Shown here one piece after another: positions 33,786 through 45,831 of a stretch of 64,000 nt of DNA. Positions within the stretch are counted from its first letter, which is position 1. Every line of letters starts with the position of its first letter. The stretch comes from Gnetum montanum (taxonomy: Eukaryota; Streptophyta; Gnetopsida; Gnetales; Gnetaceae), in the NCBI GenBank assembly GCA_015680685.1, contig MNCI01008302.1, positions 81,911 to 145,910 on the forward strand, written 5' to 3'. A program made the position numbers and the translations under genes. The notes below the pieces were generated by a model. The model was not told where the DNA came from and did no database searches. It saw only the letters and a list, made by a program, of their open reading frames with translations.

Positions 33786-33939
33786 CTCTCGTGCCCCTAC
33801 ATGTATATTTATAGGCTCACACAGGAGTCACGATATCATGTATTCGATATCATTATTTGGGTTGTGATATCATGTACCCGATATCGTGGATCCAATATCA
33901 AGGATCCAATATTGCAGCCTAATGAATCATGATTCATCA
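33786..33939 (-). repeat. U3 part of the 3' LTR of Athila-C
   Basis: About 150 bases nearly identical to 41703-41854. TATA box (minus TATAAATA) at 33806-33813, several GATATC palindromes upstream of it, and the terminal sequence TTCATCA at the right edge. The downstream R/U5 half is not recognisable. Confidence 0.85.
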
Positions 33940-33953
33940 TACCCCCATGACTG
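33940..33953 (-). other. 3' polypurine tract of Athila-C
   Basis: Minus strand AGTCATGGGGGTA directly before the LTR start TGATGA. Athila-D has AGTCGTGGGGGTA at the same place (52658-52671). Confidence 0.75.
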
Positions 33954-34170
33954 AATGAAAACTCATCCTTGAGTCAAAATGAGAACAAGCCCCATTGATT
34001 ACACAGTGGATAGGTATGGGATTATTGACTGATAGGGAATTTATTCATGCTACAGTGGAGAACTTAATAGAACAAAATTGGGACACAACACATAAAAAAA
34101 TGCAAAATCATAAAATTACAAAATTTTTTGGAACTCATGTGGTTCCAAGTGGCAGTGGCTTCTCCATGGG

Positions 34171-36934
34171 TTACTTTCCCTTGTCTTGTGCTCCAGGTTT
34201 TGGAATTTGATGACGTTGAAGTAGTGCCTGGAGCTTTTCCTCTTTCGTTGGAGGATCTTGTGCCATCCATGCTGATGCTCCAATGTTTGATGGAGTTGAC
34301 ACCTCCCATGGGAATGATAGTTGTAGAAACATTTTTTTTTCTTTGATGTACCAGGCCACAAACAACCGTCGTTCCTCCTCGTAGGATTTGGCTTTGTCCT
34401 TGTACTCTTAAAAATTTGTAATCCATCAAGCCAAGTCCATTGTGACATCTTTTTGTCCTTCGTAGCTTGCCTTAACCACCTCTAGTTCAAAATTTGCAAC
34501 TTCCAGCTTCTACAATATTTTCTTATGCTCTAAAAATTCTACTTCATATTTGGCATAGGTGGTAGCTACCTACCCCTCAATCTCTATCCTCAGGCACCAT
34601 GCTATCAACATGGCTAGATTCGCATACTGCAAGTTTGTCAATTCCATGTACTCTGTAAGATCTTAAATATATAGGTCCCAGCTTTTAAGTTCCACCTAGT
34701 GGACAAATGCATATGTGTCCAATATGGCCTATCAATCAGTGTGTTGAGCATTGAAAGCATTGATGTGGGCCTTGGCCATATGGATCTCCTTATTGATGAT
34801 TTGCTTATACATCTCCACCTAATCTCAAAAATGCTCCTTTAACTTTTCATGTCACTTGGCCTCATTTTACCACATGCTTATTTCGATGGCCTTCTTTTGA
34901 TGAATTGTGTATACCTACACCATTGAGAGGGTTCAATTTTCTCTAGCCAAATGGTTCATATCTTGATTAACCCTGATCAATTGTTCCTGTAGCTGTTGAA
35001 AGTTTTCTTCAAGAACATTCTTCTATTTCTCCATAGCAGTCAAAAGAAGATTGTCTATAGTGAGCTATTTATTCTCTTCTTATAAGGCTCTGAGTGCCTT
35101 GGTGTGCACATAGGTTTGTTCTTGTGCCTTGGAGGCATCCTAGTTGGCCTTCTCTTTCTCCTCCACCACTCGTTTATTGTCCACCAACAATTTTTTTAGT
35201 TGCTCGGTCCTGAAGGTGTCCAGCTAGTTTATGGGAACGAATTCAGGGAGTACTGCTATGTAGCTTGTAGGGTTACAAGCCTCTTTTGGAGTTTCGCTAA
35301 CTCTGCTTTTGTGTGCTCAGCCTTGATCTCTGCCATGACCATCTTTCACTTGGTAGAGATAAGGTCTGATTATGCTATCGTGAAATGTTGTGGGATGTTG
35401 AACAAGGACATCATTATTTATCTTATTTGCAACAACTGATCAAGCACATCGTCATGCTCTACAGAAGTCATCGAGGGACCAACCAATGTTTGAGCATCAT
35501 GTGCTCCTATGAAGTCTATCAGTGGCATAACAAGGATGTTGAAGGATTCTTTGATGTTTTCTATGACCACTTCTATAGCTCCTGCTACATCCTGGTGCTA
35601 CATGACCACCATTGTGGCCCCTTCACCAATCTTGAGTTGCACCTAAAAGGATGCAACATTCTTTGAAATCTATTGTGGCCAATCAGTCTCCCCTCCACCT
35701 GTCTAAATGGACACCTCACCCCATGCACGATTTATAGAGATAGTGGGCTATACAGTATTGTTGATGACATGGAAGATATTAGCATCATCATGACTTCCCC
35801 AACTAGCCATCTTAGTGATGGCCCTAAGATGGCTCATCGATGGTCAATAATCCTGTGGCCGTGGCAGTTGGTCTCACTAGCTTATTCTAGGCCTTGCTTC
35901 TTATTGTTAACTGAACCTTAACCTTGGGAGTTGCCTAGGCCCTATAGTTTGAGTTGCAATGGGCCCCATCATTTATTCTTGCTCTTGCTCTTGCTCTGGC
36001 TCTAGTGTCGCACCAATAAATTTCCTTGGAGCTAGTGGCTTCAACAGTTTAGTGAATGAAGCTTTTTGGGCTCTTCTAGGGATATCATTGGTGTACCCCA
36101 AAATTCCAACATGCTTGCACAGCTTCTTAATGAGACAAGGGAAGGGCAATATGAACTTCCATATCTTGTGTTCTTCGAATTACCTTAAGATCTCCATGAG
36201 ATATAGATGGGGCAGGTTAGCATTAACCTTTCCCATCAATATCGCACTTCCTCTTGCCGCATATGTTGAGATCCTATTTAATCCTTTTGTGGGGAAGATG
36301 TGATAAGTACCAATCTTGAAGTAGATTCTCTCTTCCAACATCAATTCTCTGTATATCTTATCTTCCCTACCATACGTCCTCTCCAACCAAACCTTTTGCA
36401 CATCTATGTCAGAGAAAGTGGACAAGTGAGCAACTTTTAGCCCCATATTTGGAAGGTTTAACACTCCAAAATGGCCTTGGAAGAAAAATCAACAAACACA
36501 CCACCAATGTCAACCATGGTGCCTTCTTCTTTATTGTGATAAAATTGGTATGTTTCTCCTAAGTACCAGGGACCACTTTCAGACAGGATAGGCCATAATG
36601 GGGACCCTTTGAGCTGGTCCCTAACAACCTCAGGAGTGAATTTTGTGAAGGGTCTGAAGTTAAATTCCACGATCACTACAACTAATGTAGACCTTTCACG
36701 AATGGACTGAACACACTCTGGGGACAATGTGAGGTGTTGTCCTTGTTCAGGTGTTGTAGTGGCTCCACCTTCTACCTATCTCGATTGTATAGTAGCAGGA
36801 ATCTCTTGATGGATACTGAAGGATTGTGCCTCCTACTCTATATGTTGTTTAGCAAATGCTTGTCCTCTACCTCTCCTAGGTTGCTTAGATGCACCTTGAG
36901 AGGGACCTTTTTGTTGTCTAGGATTTGGGGCCAT
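34171..36934 (-). pseudogene. Coiled-coil ORF in env position of Athila-C
   Basis: Start ATG at 36934, just after a TGATTGTAG acceptor-like site. Basic N-terminus (MAPNPRQQKG), then FNFRPFTKFTPEVVRDQLKG, SPLWPILSESGPWYLGETY and VFVDFSSKAILE (putative plant transposon protein-like signature). Then NLPNMGLKV and, from about 35.2 kb on, a long heptad-rich region (ELEVVKASYEGQKDVTMDL). C-terminal block FVAWYIKEKKMFL ... FPWEV is shared with Athila-D (52897-53208). About 920 codons with many stops; CAG-to-TAG changes account for the first two. No membrane segment seen, so not a typical envelope. Function unknown. Confidence 0.65.
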
Positions 36935-37242
36935 CTACAATCACATAGGGCCAATCGTTAGTAAGGTTGCTTACCAAAGTTAAGTTATACCATATGCCTT
37001 GCCTTAATGAATTTATTTTTATTCTATGTGATTTAAAGTTAGAAATTTTTATGGAAATATCCCAAATTTTTTTTAATATTTGGCCCACTTTGCTTAGGTG
37101 ATTTCAAAGTTTAATTTCCCAATATAGATAAGGAGATGAAATTGTTTTTGGCACATGTTTATTATTTTTATAACTAATTACCCTTAATTGTGTTGTTTGG
37201 GCAATGATGAATTCCAAAAAATTTATACACAATTCACCGTGT

Positions 37243-37262
37243 ACCCCTCCCCCATGACTAAG
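37243..37262 (-). other. Internal copy of the polypurine tract, Athila-C
   Basis: Minus strand CTTAGTCATGGGGGAGGGG. Eleven bases (AGTCATGGGGG) are the same as in the 3' tract at 33940-33953. It lies about 3.3 kb upstream of the 3' LTR and has a counterpart in Athila-D at 55943-55959. Confidence 0.65.
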
Positions 37263-37424
37263 CTTAACACTCCAAGTTTAGATAGGTTTGAATGGAATGG
37301 AAATCGGAGCACTAGCAAGCGAGTTATGGCTAGTAGATCAAGAGGTGTGCAGGTTGCAAGTCGTAGAAGAAAATTTGAAAAACTCCCCTCCATGAACAAT
37401 TGCAAATGATGTTAACATTCATGG

Positions 37425-37540
37425 GGGGGCCCATATATATAGATTTTAAGGACGTAATATTGCGTACCCACTAGCAAGGACTCGATATCATAACCAAACC
37501 GATATTGGGGACTCAATATCGTGGCCTATCGAAAATAGGG
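37425..37540 (-). promoter_or_regulatory. Internal U3-like promoter block of Athila-C
   Basis: Contains TCGATATCATAA, CCGATATTGG and TCAATATCGTGG in the order and style of this element's own LTR U3 (CGATATC repeats), followed on the minus strand by a TATATATA box at 37434-37441. It sits about 500 bases upstream of the coiled-coil ORF. I infer a promoter for a subgenomic RNA. Confidence 0.55.
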
Positions 37541-38874
37541 TACTTGGAAAAATTGATAAATTTTAGAAATTCTTCGGTATAAACTGAGGAGTTTAGGTTA
37601 ATGTAAAGGGTCCAGGATAAAAATTATCAGGTTGGAAGGCATAAAAAGGATAGTGGTGTAAAATCTGGCAATGAAAATCATGAAGAGTATGAGGAAAAAG
37701 AACATGTGTTTGTACATATGAAAATTTGAACCGGAAGGATGATAAGGAAAAGAAGAACATTGGAAATACCTAGAGGGTATAAGATGATGTGCGGGAGATG
37801 TGTTACAAGTGCAAATTACAAGGGTTATGCAAGTGGGTCCTCACCAAAGCAGGTTCCAACCTATAATTCCCTTGTGTAACCACACCTTAAAATGTCCATA
37901 GGCACTAGAAGGGTTAAATGTAATCCACATCAATTTCACAAAACACACACATGTAGATAGCACTATGATGAGATATGAATCCCATGCTACCCAAACATGA
38001 GCCACAACTACATGAGTAGTGACATGAGGTAAATCATAGAAGGGATTGTAGAGATTGGGTGATGAGGTAACTAACTTAGGGCACAATGAATCTTGCATGT
38101 AAGGCATGATTAGTGTGCCATTAGCCCATCACTCCAAAATGAAGACCAAGTCCATTCCTCTAATCAGTGACATTGCATTGTGTCATCCCAATGATGGACA
38201 ACCATGAGAGCATCATGTTAGCAAGGTGCACGATCACTTGGCATTTTGTTCAAGGGAGGAGTGATTTTGCTTTGTGGCACTCATGTTGTTTCTTTTTCTT
38301 TTTTTGATGAAGTATTGCTTAATCTAGAGAAGCTTCCTACCTTCAAGCATGGGTGCATGTCTTTCCAGTGGGACCCCCTAGAATAGCATTATTTTTTCCT
38401 AGTTAAGTGCCTTTTGATTACTCTTACTCCTATTTTTCGTTAGATTTACAAGGATCTTAGTACAACCAAGTTGTATGATAACTCCAACAAATGTCACCAA
38501 AGAGAATCCACAAATCCCCTTGATGTCACACCCTAACCATTCCCTCTTGGTCCATCCTTCTTCATTCTGGGCACAATAACACAAAAAGCACTTTAAGTTT
38601 TAATGATTAGGGAGATCATTGTTCCCAAGGTAGAACCTCTTATTAATAGAATGGGTGGGTGGATGTTGTGGGCTCGTTGTTCAAATAATTGGTCACCTAA
38701 GACTTAATAGCACAAAGAAAAACCTCAACCAACAAGTCACATGAGTGTTTTATTCATAGATGAGATTACCCATAAAAAGATAAAAAGATAAAACAACAAA
38801 TGGAAAGATGAAAAATTGGAAAGTAAAAAATTGTAAAATTAAAGAAAAGGGAAAATATTTATTAATCTTTCTTG
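37541..38874. other. Spacer between gag and internal promoter of Athila-C
   Basis: No coding region recognised. Shares phrases with the spacer behind integrase of Athila-D: GCAAGTGGGTCCTC near 37829 against GCAAGTAGGTCCTC near 56475, and GTCACACCCTA near 38525 against 57313. An A-rich part lies next to gag, as in Athila-D next to integrase. Minus frames at 37841-38107 and 38399-38584 have no motif. Confidence 0.55.
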
Positions 38875-40863
38875 TTAGAATGGAGGATACCCCCCATAAC
38901 CAAACGATTTAGCATAGCTAGGATTAATAAATGAAAGGTTGGGATCCTTGCATGTTGGAAATATTGGGACCCCATCATACTTTTTCCATTGGGGTTCACA
39001 TACTTGATTAGAGTTGACATAGTGGGGCAAGTTATAAGATGTGGTTAATTTATAAAGGGTTGACCCACTATGGTACTTGTGACTGTAAGATGGTATGCAA
39101 GGAACAACATGTCTCCCCATGTGGCTATATTCATTGGGCCGCATAGTTGTTAGAGTATTGATTGGTGGCCCTAATAAGGTAACATGAGGCATTGGATTCA
39201 AAGAGGAAAATGCACCACAGTGTTGGACTTGTGTTGAGTTGGAGGATGAATTGGGCTTAAAATTATGTTGTTCCTTCTTATAGTCATGCCAAAATAAGGG
39301 GCATCTTTGATGTTGAGGAAAGTTCCCACTGTTGTTGTTAGCAGAAGCACAAGTAATATTCATGGGTTGCTGCTATGGTGCAAACCCTTCTAGAACAATT
39401 GGTGCCAATGTAGAAGGAGGTGAAGGATGAGAATTTTGAAATTGAGGAGAAGTGTAAGGTACCCAAGGTGGTGGTCTTATTGGTGAGGATACGGGTTGAT
39501 AGTATTGAGGAGAATAATAATAGTGGGATGAGATAGAGGATGTTAACCTAGATGTGGAAATAGGATGTTAAACTTGATAAGCACTTAGGTTTGGATGGTA
39601 TGAAGGGTGTAACCAGTTTGGGGATGGCCTCCCCCATGACTAGGATTGTTGCAACTATGATTGAACATAGTATTTTTGTATGAACTCTAGATGTAACATT
39701 CTTTCCCAATGCTCATGCAAATGTGACAAGATTGAACATTGACCTTTGGGGTGATCGTACAGGCAAATGTTACACTGATACGTATGATTAGTAGTTGAGT
39801 TCTTATTCTTTTCAACCCTTATTTTTGATTGTCTAAAGGTTTTTTGTCTTGTTTCTTGGATTGTCATAACTCTACCTCCAATAATGTTGGTATATTCTCT
39901 ACATTTATTATGCATCCATTCCCTCATCTTATTAATATTTGCCTCAACTTCATCCAATGATTTAGTACTGACAAAGATGGTTTCACCTCCTTATGGTGAG
40001 TTGATTTCTCCTCTTCATAATCATGGGCCCTTGTTGATTTTTGGGCCTATTGAGATTTTTTAACATTCTCCCTTTTAGCCATTTCTCCTTCTTCTGTTGC
40101 TACCTGCTTGATAAGCTCTTGGAATTGATGGGTTTGTAGTTCATATAGTTGACCTTGGGCATACATTCCTAGGGTCTCCCTTGTTTCATTATGGAGCCCA
40201 TCAATAATGTGATACATTAGCCTTTCCTCAGATAACTCATGGCTTGGGTAGCTATTTAACAATGCATAATATCTTTCTAAGGCCATGTCCATGGGTTCAT
40301 GTTGTGCTTCTTTCCATTCTTGGATTTGTTTCCTCAAGGCTAACACTCTCACATAGGTTTGATATCTTTCATTGAAGAGTTCTACCATTGTTGGCCAATG
40401 TTGAATTCATTTTGGTTTTCAGGACCTATACCATGCTTTTGCTTGGCCAATGAGTGTCGTAGGAAAGAACTTAAGTTTTTGCTATCCATTATCAATATTG
40501 TTCCATACACAGGCATCATGGAAGGCTTGTAAATGATGTTGAAGATCTAAATCATAGCCTCCTAAAAATTTTGGAAAGTTATTTAAATCAAGCTTGGGTA
40601 GACGGCTTTCCTTACAATGCCTACGGGATATTCGAATAGCCTCTTGTATATGTGTTAGGCTCTTAGTGACCAGTAGGGGTTCATCATAACTAGATAGGTT
40701 ATGTGTTTGAGTTGGGATGATTTTGTCTTTTTTTATGTTCATATGAAACCCCTACATCAGATTGAGTACTCCAAACTTCATCTTCTTCATCATATAATTC
40801 TTTAGTTCTCCAATGAATTGCCTTACTAGTTGTTGCATGATCATAGTCTTGTGAAAGAGACAT
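38875..40863 (-). pseudogene. Gag of Athila-C
   Basis: ATG at 40863 (MSLSQDYDHATTSK); a one-base shift near 40740 leads into the open parts 40482-40742 (NFPKFLGGYDLDLQHHLQAF), 40047-40388 (ELFNERYQTYVRVLALRKQI, the gag core), 39655-39957 (zinc-knuckle-like CNICLYDHPKGQC) and 38875-39363 (Asn/Ser/Pro-rich tail ending YGGYPPF). The core matches Athila-D gag (NIPRFEGGYNCDPQTHL, IFNDKYQTYSRVENLRRQF). Relatively well preserved, which suits an element that supplied or used gag in trans. Confidence 0.82.
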
Positions 40864-40973
40864 GGTTGCAAAATTGTGTGTGATTTATTACAATTATTCT
40901 TTCTAAAGGATATATGATTAATACTTGTTACAATGATTTTGTATGATGTAACTAATCTAAATAACTAGCACCA

Positions 40974-40991
40974 TCCCTACCAACGATGCCA
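40974..40991 (-). other. tRNA-Asp-type primer-binding site of Athila-C
   Basis: Minus strand TGGCATCGTTGGTAGGGA, one base from the LTR. The usual Athila site for tRNA-Asp is TGGCGCCGTTGCCGGGGA; 13 of 18 bases agree, and most mismatches are transitions. Supports the Athila assignment although pol is missing. Confidence 0.75.
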
Positions 40992-40992
40992 A

Positions 40993-41854
40993 TGATGATT
41001 CGCAAGGTACCCCTACACTCAACCATACAAATACGAGCGATTCACGCATGATTCGGTTGAACTCCACAGATGGGCTAGTTGTGGTATCTAGATATTACTC
41101 GTTGATTGTAGTTCATTGTCTTCCCATCTAGACTAGTATTTTCTTTTTCACATATGGTTTAGTCTAGAGTGAGGTGTATGATGTGTTCCTAAACTAATGC
41201 TAATCATGGAGGCAATGGAAAATAATCTTAGCTAAGCTAGGAGAAAAAGGGAGAGAGAGAGAGAGCTATACTAAGAGGAGATAGGGAGAGAGAGTCTAAG
41301 CTAACATAAGTGCGATGAGCATCCATTCCTTAATCATCCATACACATCTTAGGCCTCATGCATGACTACCACTAGGATTACCAAGCACATGGCCTAAGTA
41401 CGCTACTAGGATACCAAGTAGTCACACGTATATGCTCATGATTAAGTTATACTCATTCCATGTTTAATAATAATTAAAATTAGGTAATTAAACTAAGTGA
41501 ATGTTGCAATGATGAAGTAATATCGATCTTTATTTTTAGTCATGTGTGAGTCCAACTATGCCACACTCGAATAAAGGATGTTGTACAATTACAACCATCA
41601 CACTGTGGGCATGCACTAGGAGAAAGGGTTGAGAGGAACTAACAAATGAACTAACTTCTATCTACATATTGAAAAACTAACTATTTCTAAAAAATGCCTC
41701 GTCTCATGTGCCTATATGTGTATTTATAGGCTCACACAGGAGTCACGATATCATGTATTCAATATCGTTATTTGGGTTGTGATATCATGTACCTGATATC
41801 ATGGATCCAATATCGAGGGTCTGATATTGTAGCCTGATGAATCACAATTCATCA
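40993..41854 (-). repeat. 5' LTR of Athila-C
   Basis: 862 bases, from TGATGATTCGC to AATTCATCA. TATA box (minus) at 41721-41728; GATATC palindromes in U3. Its left half is closely similar to the LTR at 63787-64000. Confidence 0.88.
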
Positions 41855-42150
41855 CATGCCTTGTACTTGAGCTAACCAAGGTCTTCCCAAGATAAGGTTA
41901 AACCTTGGCATCTTCTCCAACATCAACAAATGGACAGTCATGAGGAATTCCTTCCCTACCATAAAATCCAAGGAGAGAGATCACTTGACAGCCACCGTCA
42001 ACTCCTTAAAGGACTTAAGAGTTGATGTTGTTGTATATTGTATTTTCTTAGTTAACCCTAGGTGCTCAAAAATGGTGCATTATATAACATTAGTTGTGTC
42101 ACCATCATCAACATGAACTTGATGCACCGTGTATTACCTTATATGTATGG
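41855..42150 (-). pseudogene. Protease of Tat-A, cut by Athila-C
   Basis: Minus strand reads VHVDDGDTTNVI (active-site box), LTVAVK, SLDFMVGKEFLMTVHLLM and FNLILGRPWLAQVQG. Athila-C is inserted directly after this last motif. The tail present in Tat-B is lost on the other side. Confidence 0.8.
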
Positions 42151-45117
42151 TTATAAAAAGAGGAGCCTTGGATACTTCACCATTTTGGGGGCTAGTTTTG
42201 ATTTCACTATCATGAAACACCATTGATGTTGACTTCCTTTTTCTTGGTGAAGAAGGAATCAATATTGCATAGATGTATTTCTCGTTATCAAGGATGTTCT
42301 CACTAATCGAGATAGAAGTCACCATTTTGACTAGCACTTCACGATGTGTAGCTGAATTCATGATCAATTCATAGAAGCTCAAGGTTATGTTTTTTTATTT
42401 AAGGGACTGCTTGACTTGTTCCATTACACTTAGGAAGTTCCTATCATTGGTTGTGTACATGTCACCTTGGTTATGCTTCACTTCCCTCATGCATCCTAAA
42501 ATGTCTACTTTAGCCTTGGGTTGTTATGGATTTTCCTCTTTCCTATTTTCTTGACTCTTGCACTTCCCCCATGGTTTGCTTGTAGAAATAGCCTAGGTTG
42601 TGGAAGTCATGGGTAGTAAGGATATGAAAGTGGGCTTCTGTGGGCTCACTTTCTTACACGACGTAGCTTGCTAGTTGTTATTGTGATTGGGCTTCTACTT
42701 AGGCTTCTTCCTTTTCATAATTAAGGATTTTGGGTTTTCATTGATTATCTGGAAGGAATAAGTTGTGGCATTCGCCACCAAGGGATGTTGCTATTTAACT
42801 GCCTAGGTTGGTTGGATTATGTTGGACTGGGGTACCCTGATGACAAAAGGCTACCTTAGAGGTGCTCATGATGGTACCCTAACAATGAAAGGGGGTCTTG
42901 AGCTAGTGGAATCTAAAGAAGTTATTTTATCATGAGGGAATACTCAGATCATGAATGGTTCCCTTCTAGGTCTTTAATTATCATCTATGTTGAACACCAA
43001 TATAACAGAGGGGCTATTATTAGCATTTAATGGGTCATTATACACTTGGATTGATAAATTTTTTCATCAAACTAGGTTTGAGGAATCTAGGACCAACTCT
43101 CACCTATCTATCATTTTCTATAGGTCATCCTTCAACTTGAGGAAAAATTCTATGTCATGACTAGAAAATTGGTGATAGTGGAAAAAGTAGTCTAGCTCAA
43201 AGTACCTAGGGAGTTGCAAGTCATCCTTTGTCACTTGAGTAGCTGCAATCATTTTCTTATATTGTATACGCCCACACTTCAACACTTGATCTAGTAGTTT
43301 AGGTGGCTTTAAGGATAAGCTAGTGTACTTTCTATGGTCCTTCCACTTAAAGTTTGGCCTAGGTGCAATTCATGTAGTTGCCCTAGAGATCAATGGCTAG
43401 TTGTCTCGATTGTTAGCAGGAGCTTTGGATGGGTTGGCCCTTGGCCCCTAATTAGTGGTTTTGGCTTCCTTGGTTATTGTTGCTACCAACACATTGTTCT
43501 ACTTGCCTCTCTCCTTTTTCTTTTGGATGTGTTGATTTTTGTATGCCATGTAGGCAGGGTCATGATTGGCCTCTACAACATCCTCTATATTTTTCATTTG
43601 AGAGAAGGCTTAATCGCATGACCGTGGATCAAGATAATACAACTTAAACATAATGAGATCATTGACCATCCCCTTGAATATAGAAAAAAGGTGAGTCTTG
43701 GCTATAGGATCTAGTATCTCATTTAGTAAACCGTTCCATTGTTGGATGAACTTTAGCACTGGCTCAAGGGATTCCTGCTTAATCTTTGTCAACTAGTCAA
43801 GAATGGTGTCAAACTTCAAGTTATATTTGAAGCGGTTAATATATTAGGTTATTTGGTTATCAAGAAAGGATATAGATCCTATGGGTAGGATGTGCTACCA
43901 ATCAAGCACTTTCCCAATTAATGACATAGGGAAAATCCTCATAATCATATGTGGCCAAGCCTATAATAACAAGCACTCCAAGCGAATAGCTATAAGGTGA
44001 GCATTGCAATCACCCTCACTATTATACTTCATGAACTAAGGGATAGGGACACGAGGAGGAAGAATCAAGTGTAGGACTATAGGACAAATAGGATCATCCT
44101 AGTAAAAATCTATGATCTTAAAGCTTTAAGAAGTAGAGGTCTTGAGCCTTTTCAACTCTTCTGTTAGGTCTTGGATCATCCAGAAGGCCTGATCCAAGCC
44201 TTGGGATGTCCCTATAGGCTACAAGGTCTGAATGAAGGATTGCAATATTTGCTAGTAGGCCTATGGAATTGCAATCAATTATGGGATTGAGGGGAGAAGT
44301 TGCATTATAATAGTAGTTAGTAAGCAAAATAGAGAAAAGAAGGCTTTTGTAGGTACTTGAGGTAGAAACAGGGTGAAAGGGGTATGTTACCCCTAGGCTA
44401 CTTGGGGCTGCATGGTGGATACCATTTGATAGGTCAATGGATTGGTGGTGGTAACCACCACTAATGATGATTGTACTAACCTAGGCTAGGTGACAAATGA
44501 CATGGCAAAGTGAAACATGGTTGACTATGACACCAATTAAATTTGGTGCGCAATGATGACTAATGTAGGAACAACTACCATTGGGTAGGAAGGGGTAGAG
44601 GATGGTGACACCTAGTCCATGGAGAAAACAAAGGGGGTGGAAGAAGGCACTATGGACTTGGGGATATTTATTGAAATATCCCACTTATGAAGTTTTTGGG
44701 CTTGGATTCTACCCTAAACTCACCCTTGTCTTCCTCTTGCTCCTCCTAGTTGTGCTTTTCATCCTCTTCATCCATCTCAATTAACTAAGATACGATGCAA
44801 GCATAGGCATCGTTGAGGGGAATTTGATCATATGGGGAAGGGATATATTCCTTCCCATCTTGATGTATGAGCTCAAACTCCCTTTTGACCTCTACTTTCA
44901 TATGTGGAATCAGCATGCTAGCCTACAATTTGGCATAAATTTACTTGTAGCAGTCTTCATTTATGACAAAAAATTCAGAACTTTGTCCACTAAGCCTTAA
45001 AGGCTACATACACTCAATCATAGTAGGGTCCTTGGGATCATATACCCTCATGGCTTACTAGCTAGACCAATTGTCAATGAATGTGAAAGGAAACTTTGTC
45101 AATTATTGAAAAGACAT
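42150..45117 (-). pseudogene. Gag and linker of Tat-A
   Basis: Start near 45117 (MSFQ then a TAG). Recognisable in order: VKREFELIHQDGKEYIPSPYDQIPL, shared with Tat-F; gag core DDPICPIVLHLILPPR and NRFKYNLKFDTILD; open part 43610-43792 (FIQQWNGLLNEI ... VNDLIMFKLYYLDP); zinc-knuckle position FFHYHQFSSHDIEFF, without cysteines; and before the protease ELIMNSATHREVLVKM (42134-42382), equivalent to Tat-B around 28.1 kb. Many stops, few large deletions. Confidence 0.78.
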
Positions 45118-45810
45118 GCCTACGATGCTAAAAGGATCAAAGATAGGCTATAAATGGATGATCAAAAGTGTAAATTCTGGCAAGTGGAAATGGCAAAAAG
45201 TTTAAAGTGGCAAAAAATGGCCAAAACAAGTTACTTACCATAAATAGTAATGGGGTTTCCAAAGGGGGTATACCCCTTTACCAAATATGATAAGTGGTGA
45301 TATCAACCTCACCCACATTGGGCTTCCTAGCTACACCTACACTTGATGTAATAGGAAGAAAGGAGCAAGTGAGATGGAAAGATCTCACACCTTCCTAGCC
45401 AACATTGGCAAAGTGAGGGCTATGAAAACCCAAAGTGGAGACTTGAAGATTTTTGCAAGCAACAATGTTAGCAAACTATTAATTTTCACACCAAGGAATG
45501 GAGGAATGGGGATTCGGTTATTGAGACCATCAATGTTGGCTTCCGTGAGAAAATGTGGTAGTAAAAAAGGATAAAAAATTAAGCCAAAGGATCAATTTTG
45601 GCTTTGGGAATTCATAGAAACAATGATAAAAATTGCAAAATCCAAACATCTACAACTCCTAAATTGGATTTTGGGAGTAGAGGGGGATGAATTATAACAT
45701 TGATTATTATGAAGATTCAAAGGTTTTGGTAGTAAACTAGAAATTACAACTTGTAGGTTAACATTGCTAATGGGAAACAAAAATTTTGACATAAAAATTA
45801 GGTAGAGGCC

Positions 45811-45831
45811 CTCCTTCTATCACCAAAAAAT
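45811..45831 (-). other. Primer-binding region of Tat-A
   Basis: Minus strand TGGTGATAGAAGGAGGGCC inside the 5' LTR edge, one base different from Tat-B. tRNA not assigned. Confidence 0.5.

Larger units (their letters stand above)
33471..41854 (-). mobile_element. Athila-C: pol-less Athila-type retrotransposon
   Basis: 5' LTR 40993-41854, tRNA-Asp-type primer site, gag 40863-38875, non-coding spacer, internal U3-like block about 37.43-37.54 kb, coiled-coil ORF 36934-34171, polypurine tract, 3' LTR whose U3 is well preserved (33786-33939). Gag, the spacer and the 3' ORF all have counterparts in Athila-D in the same order, but protease, RT, RNase H and integrase are absent: gag is followed directly by the spacer that comes after integrase in Athila-D. 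Inserted into the protease end of Tat-A. Resembles the non-autonomous gag-only LTR elements described in plants, with an extra ORF. Confidence 0.78.
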
